Below the pieces are notes generated by a model. The model made no database searches and was not told where the DNA came from. It saw only the letters and a program-made list of their open reading frames with translations. Positions 59,394 through 64,000 of a DNA stretch of 64,000 nt are shown here, piece by piece; within the stretch, counting starts at the first letter, position 1, and every line of letters begins with the position of its first letter. A program made the position numbers and the translations under genes. Source of the stretch: Voacanga thouarsii. Lineage: Eukaryota; Streptophyta; Magnoliopsida; Gentianales; Apocynaceae. The stretch is taken from contig JANUWF010002059.1 in the NCBI GenBank assembly GCA_026120185.1, positions 1,033,501 to 1,097,500 of the forward strand, in the 5' to 3' direction.

Positions 59394-61191
59394 TTCTAAA
59401 GTTTGAAAACAAAAGAAATTCTCAGATTTGTGAAAACAAAATAATTTTTGTGCAGTTTATCCTCATATTAAACTGATAATAGCTAACCTCATCACTATTA
59501 TCTTTAACATGATCAATTTGGCTCTTAGAAAAACTGACATAACTGTTTGGGAAGATTAATAGTTTCCTAAGCTAAGTGTGTTAATTACCACAAATTAATT
59601 TTCCTCTAGGTAATGATCTAAAAGATAACTCCATCGAGGGGGTGGCCATTTCTTCTCATTTTCTATGGACATGCCCCATATTATAACCTCCAATATGGGC
59701 TGGTCGATCATAGTATGTGTCTTGGGTTATTAATTACAACATTCCATTAGTTCTAGATACTTGTAGTATCACCATCCTATATGGGTTCACTCCTAGGGTG
59801 ATGTGAGGAGACCCAAGATCTCTAATGAGGATCGTGATTGAAGCCGCGGGGCCGTTGGAACCCCTCTCCTACTTAGTCTTTTAAATAAGGGTTTTCTTGA
59901 AAAAATATCATTTGAAAATTTTCAATTAAGATCTCTTTTAACATAAAATAAAATATCTTAATCCATAAAAAATTTCTATGTCAAGGTTTATACCCTTTAA
60001 TAAATTTTCCTCATAGATTAATTTTATTTAAGTTAAGAATTTAAAATTTTCAAAAAATTTTCCACTTAAAACTTTCCAGAGATTTTGACCTCTAGTGTTT
60101 ATTTAACAAAAATAATTTTCCCTTGCTAAAAAGAATTAAAATGGTTTTCCATTTTAACTTTAAAAAAATTCTAAATTTAAAATATTTTCTGTGTCAAGGA
60201 TAAAAATCTTTAAGAAAATAACCAAGTATTAATATTTGTTTAAGTTAAAATTTACCATTTTATTAAAGAAAAATATTTTTCCCTGCCAAATAAATTTTCC
60301 CAAAGATTTTGGTCTTTGAGAAAATGTGCACATAGGAATTAAAATAAGTAGTATGCTAGAAAACTAGAAACGTTTTTATACTTTTCTATTTTTAAACCTA
60401 AGTGCCCAAATAATAAAATTAAATACATTAATTAAATTAATTAATGGTCATGTTTAATCCTAAAATCCTTTCCTATTATGTTTCATGCAAAACATTCAAA
60501 GAATATTAATTATTGCAAAAATAATAATTTCTCCTGGTATGGGACCAAAAACCAAAAAAGAAATAGTCTAAAAAAAAGCAAGTAAAAAAAAAAAAAAATT
60601 CCTCCTGCTCTTGTGCACTCACCATATTGGATGATGGCCTATAGGATGACCCATGGACCATGAATCGCGGGCACCATGGGCATACAGGCTGCCCTAAGAT
60701 TCAGTTACAACAATTACTGCATCCTGGGCATGGGGAGGATGCCTTACATCCTGCCCATGGTGCAATTCATGTTGCCGAGCCGAGGATACAGCTAGCCTGG
60801 GTGCTTGCCCTGGCTCCAAGCATCCAAGCCATAGCTCAGCTCAGCTTCTTGGCGGATCGATGGCTTATCTTCTTGTTCAACTTTTTTTTTTTTTCTGTGA
60901 ATTTCTCCAGAAAGCTTCTGCAACTTTGCTCCATGATCATTACAGGCAGCCTTTTGTTACAGTTTTTCTTCAAAAACAAACACCACATCGGCCTATACTT
61001 TTTCAAATCTGGTTTACACGATTGCTAAACAAAACATTAAATTTTACAGAGCTTCCTAAACCTCAACTGCGAGGTGTACAGAGACTTCTACCCATACCAA
61101 AACAGTGAAGGATCTCAAGCATTCATCAAACAATTAACTTTCCAATTTTATTAACTAGCATCCATCTTCCCTAAGACTTTCAAAATAGCAT
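59394..61191 (-). other. 5' leader of G2
   Basis: 1.8 kb, non-coding, AT-rich apart from a GC-rich island at about 60600-60860 that stands out from the surroundings. The open frame there (60660-61028 on the + strand) shows no domain and lies antisense inside the leader, so I do not call it a gene. Confidence 0.65.
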
Positions 61192-61204
61192 GGCTCTGAT
61201 ACCA
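61192..61204 (-). promoter_or_regulatory. Primer binding site of G2
   Basis: The minus strand reads TGGTATCAGAGCC, a perfect initiator-Met PBS, two bases after the LTR end. Confidence 0.92.
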
Positions 61205-61206
61205 CT

Positions 61207-62789
61207 TGATACTAAAGAAACAACACAGAAGCCTTGCATGCCATGAAGACAGAGCCAAAAAAAAAAAAAAAAAAAACAAAGAAAGATGCAGAAACCTCAC
61301 AATGAAAGAATTAATTTTTGTTTACCTCTTCGAGTCTTTAGGTTATTTGGCCGTGAAGAAGATGATTGAACCACTAGAATGGCCTCTTCTCCGGTTGACA
61401 ATTTCGGTTCAAATCCCATGATTCATCTACTCCTTCTTGTTTGCATGAACAAAAGTCCTTTTTCAAAACTCAGAATATTCCACTACTTATTATTCGTTGG
61501 TGAAACAACTTAAGTGAGGAAAATCTAGTCTCAGAAATAATTCTTGATCCTTTGCTATTAATTAGCAAAATCAAGAAACCAAAAAGAAAAGAAAACAAAT
61601 GAGAGAATAAGAGAATACCAAGCTTTTGGTTTATTTTCTTTCACAGACACTCCATGCATGCACCGAGATACACACAGCTATCTACTTGATAACTTAAACC
61701 CCAGAGTTTTTATTTTTCAAAACCCCTCTGGTTGTTACCCAGATAACCATCACAGAAGATGTTATTTTTTTCAACTCTTTAGTTCTGTGAATTAATTAAA
61801 ACCCTTTTGGTCCAAGCTATTGGCCCATTAATTTTATTTATTATTTTCCTTGGACCTAATGAGCCCAAAATAATAAACATTAATTATTTATTTTCAGGGC
61901 CTATAGAATTAACCCAACAAATAATTAATGAGCCCAAATAAACTAAAATAATTATATACGCCTTTTTATCTAGTTTAGGTCCAGGTTAATTTTTTAATTA
62001 TTCAATTTGGGCTTAGGCCCTGAATAATTAATCAACCAATTAAACTAGATAATAAATTTAAATTTTCTCGTTCTTTTATTTTATTCCAGTCTGAAAATAA
62101 ATTAGACTTTCTAAATAAAATAAAATTCTTTTAATTGAGACAATTTTCTCGACCAAAAATTAATTAGGACTTAGGGATTTTTCCAAGGACCAAAAAGATA
62201 ATTGCCTTGGCTACTAAAATGACAAAAATACCCCTACTATATAAATAGTTCTATTTTGTAATTAAATATTTTCTAATATCATCATAAGGAAATATTGACT
62301 CTAAGGACAATGCTACGTTAGCTATGTCATTGACCTATAGGTAAAATGACTAAAATATCCTCTACACATTGCTGTGCATTTATAGAGGAAAAGTGTACTA
62401 AGACCTTTCTAAAAGACATCTACCATCATTAGGCTTCTAATCCAATGATTCATAACTTCTTGGAATATTTCCTCTTTCCAAGGGAGCTACCCTAAAACAA
62501 AAATCCAAGTCATGTTTCCCAAGGCCCTGGATAATTAGATCATTCAGACAACCACAAGGGGCGATATAGTGTAAAAACTATCTTGTACAAGTTTGTCTTA
62601 ACTAACTAGTTCCACATACCTATCAAACAAGTATTATGGCCTTACCAAAGAACCTCAACTATAGTATATCAAGGCATACACTTTCAGATTTGTCAAACCA
62701 CCAACTTATACTTGAGTTGTAGAGTACTAGTCCAAACTGTAGCAGTAGTAATTCTACCACATAGTACTTATAGAAACCACTACTACATG
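61207..62789 (-). repeat. 5' LTR of G2, interrupted
   Basis: Collinear with the 3' LTR (53801 to about 55355), from TGATACTAAAGAAAC to ACCACTACTACATG. About 350 bp of its 5' end must lie beyond the inserted CACTA-like element. Confidence 0.85.
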
Positions 62790-62891
62790 CACTGCAGGAA
62801 AAGTATCCTTTAGTGGCAACGTAATGTTGTCACTAAATGGCAAAATGTTGTCACTAAAGACCTTTGGTGATGAAAAATTTGTTGTCACTTG

Positions 62892-63127
62892 AGTGTCACT
62901 AAATCTATGTTACTAAAGGTGTGGAGTGGCAACAACATATTCTTGCCACTGAAGCTTGACTTTTAGTAACAAAATTTCATTGTCACTAATATAATCAACC
63001 AATAGTGATAACATTTCTCGTCACTAATTCATAACAAATTTTGTCACTATTACCGATATCGTCTCATTAATGATCATTCATTAGTTACAACATGCACATA
63101 TATTAGTGACAACGAAATTTCTTGTCA
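62892..63127 (+). repeat. Direct repeat unit 1 inside the CACTA-like element
   Basis: Nearly identical to 63765-64000, offset 873 bp. The second copy runs off the window, so the true length is unknown. Confidence 0.9.
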
Positions 63128-63149
63128 CTAATTTATTTTCTAGCTAAAA

Positions 63150-63385
63150 TATTTTAAAATTTATAATTAGCAAGGTCCACGTGAACCCGTCGTATCGGAT
63201 CAGAGCTCCCTTACTGAATTTTTTAGAATTTATAATTTACCATGGTCCATGTGAACCCGCCCACCGGATCACAACTCCAAATTAACTTCAAATTGAGAGT
63301 AAAGTGAGGCAATGAAGATTCGAACCCGTGATCTCGACCATAGAGACCATGTGACTCATCCGCTGGGCCAAGCCACTTTGTCTGC
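63150..63385 (-). other. tRNA-derived SINE-like segment in the CACTA-like element
   Basis: The minus strand has A-box TGGCCCAGCGG (63370-63360) and B-box GGGTTCGAATCT (63327-63316) at tRNA-like spacing. They are followed downstream by two related copies of a GGTCCA(C/T)GTGAACCCG block (as read on +, about 63174-63222 and 63241-63286). The SINE assignment is inference; no poly-A/T tail or target duplication was identified. Confidence 0.45.
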
Positions 63386-63695
63386 TATAATCCTTTTTTT
63401 ATTAAAACTATTCATAATAACTTTGAAAATTTTAAAACAGTAATATATCTAAAAACACAACAATTTTATTAATTTTTTTATGAAACAACCTAATTCAACA
63501 TAATATAATATTTTTATATCGATATAAATTTAAAATTTCATATACTATTAATTAAAGTATTATTTTTTTAAACTGATTTTAAACATATATATTTCTTAAA
63601 AAAAACTTATACATATATATATATCCGATACAAATATATATATAAATAAACAAATAAATAAATAATATATATATACATATACATACATACACACA

Positions 63696-63696
<1 letters not shown>

Positions 63697-63753
<57 letters not shown>
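63697..63753. repeat. (AC)n microsatellite
   Basis: About 28 AC units, after an (AT/TACA)-rich stretch (63610-63690). It lies between the two direct repeat units of the CACTA-like element. Confidence 0.95.
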
Positions 63754-63754
<1 letters not shown>

Positions 63755-63764
63755 CCATGTATCA

Positions 63765-64000
63765 AGTGTCACTAAATCTATGTTGCTAAAGGTGTGGAGT
63801 GGCAACAACTTATTCTTGCCACTGAAGCTTGACTTTTAGTGACAAAATTTCATTGTCACTAATATAATCAATCAATAGTGATAACATTTCTCGTCACTAA
63901 TTCATAACAAATTTTGTCACTATTACCTATATCGTGTCATTAATGATCATTCAATAGTTACAACATCCACATATATTAGTGACAACAAAATTTCTTGTCA
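63765..64000 (+). repeat. Direct repeat unit 2 inside the CACTA-like element
   Basis: Second copy of 62892-63127, with only scattered substitutions. It continues beyond the window. Confidence 0.9.

Larger units (their letters stand above)
53801..62789 (-). mobile_element. Ty1/copia element G2 with both LTRs (5' LTR broken)
   Basis: A reverse element: 5' LTR from 61207 rightwards (interrupted at 62790), PBS at 61192-61204, 1.8-kb leader, gag-pol remnant 59393-55750, PPT, 3' LTR 53801-55712. Domain order protease-integrase-RT-RNase H is copia. There are stops throughout. It is the same family group as element G (19513-23639). The target duplication would be CATCT (53796-53800) with its partner beyond the window. 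The lineage within copia is not assigned. Confidence 0.87.
62790..64000 (+). mobile_element. CACTA-like (En/Spm) DNA transposon, truncated by window end
   Basis: Starts CACTGCAGGAAAAG, one of the CACTA-superfamily terminal forms, followed by dense subterminal copies of TAGTGACAAC and its complement TTGTCACTA. These features are typical of plant CACTA ends. The left flank ATG (62787-62789) may be the 3-bp target duplication. No transposase is seen in the 1.2 kb available; it is probably a non-autonomous or terminal portion. Confidence 0.75.

Noticed and set aside
60660..61028. GC-rich 122-residue ORF, a candidate host exon
   Set aside because: It lies antisense in the G2 leader, has no recognisable domain, and ends in Phe-rich translation of a T tract.
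63596..63808. Cys-Val repeat ORF
   Set aside because: Translation of the (AC)n microsatellite.

Overview
This is a stretch of plant (dicot-type) nuclear heterochromatin made almost entirely of nested retrotransposons. The organism is a flowering plant, judging from Ty3/gypsy and Ty1/copia elements of plant-specific lineages (Sirevirus/Maximus copia with an envelope-like ORF, Athila/Tat-type gypsy, a Tekay/Del-type chromovirus with very long LTRs) and a CACTA-like DNA transposon. The species cannot be named from the sequence. I found no host protein gene, no functional tRNA or rRNA gene and no CRISPR. Every recognisable coding region is a decayed retrotransposon polyprotein.

Layout. 1-6038: two long chromovirus LTRs, a forward copy (A, 1-3871) inserted in a reverse copy (A', 3872-6038). 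6039-19293: an Athila-type LTR (F2, forward) split by a full-length but pol-less Athila-type element (F1, 6336-18374, reverse). F1 itself carries a copia-like solo LTR (7569-9267) and a chromovirus solo LTR (B, 11610-15873, 5-bp target duplication ACCCT). 19294-19512: an older Athila-type LTR piece (F3). 19513-23639: gag remnant, leader, PBS and 5' LTR of a reverse copia element (G). 23640-24855: leader remnant of a reverse chromovirus (E), followed by its own 5' LTR, which starts at 24856 and ends at 50048. That LTR is cut into five pieces by four forward insertions: Athila-type solo LTR F4 (26775-28251), chromovirus LTRs C (29184-33449) and D (33521-37697), and a complete but dead Sirevirus (38085-49234, target duplication GAAAC).

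50049-50657 is a fragment of a Tat/Athila-type RNase H-integrase region into which E inserted. 50658-53800 holds another chromovirus LTR (H) and two Athila-type LTR pieces (F5, F6). 53801-62789 is a second copia element (G2, reverse) with both LTRs, PPT, PBS and a degraded polyprotein. Its 5' LTR is broken at 62790 by a CACTA-like element that runs off the window and contains a tRNA-derived SINE-like segment, an (AC)n tract and an 873-bp-spaced direct repeat.

For 'an undescribed system', the best leads are in the roughly 4.2-kb chromovirus LTRs. First, a tRNA-like segment with Pol III A/B-box motifs sits about 250-267 bp from the LTR start in five copies. Second, an exon-like unit (54 nt in three copies) is flanked by splice acceptor and donor consensus in LTRs of different subfamilies, with a further conserved donor upstream and an acceptor downstream. 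Third, the Athila-type element carries a hairpin-plus-polypurine module present three times. These are readings of the sequence and would need alignments and RNA data to confirm.
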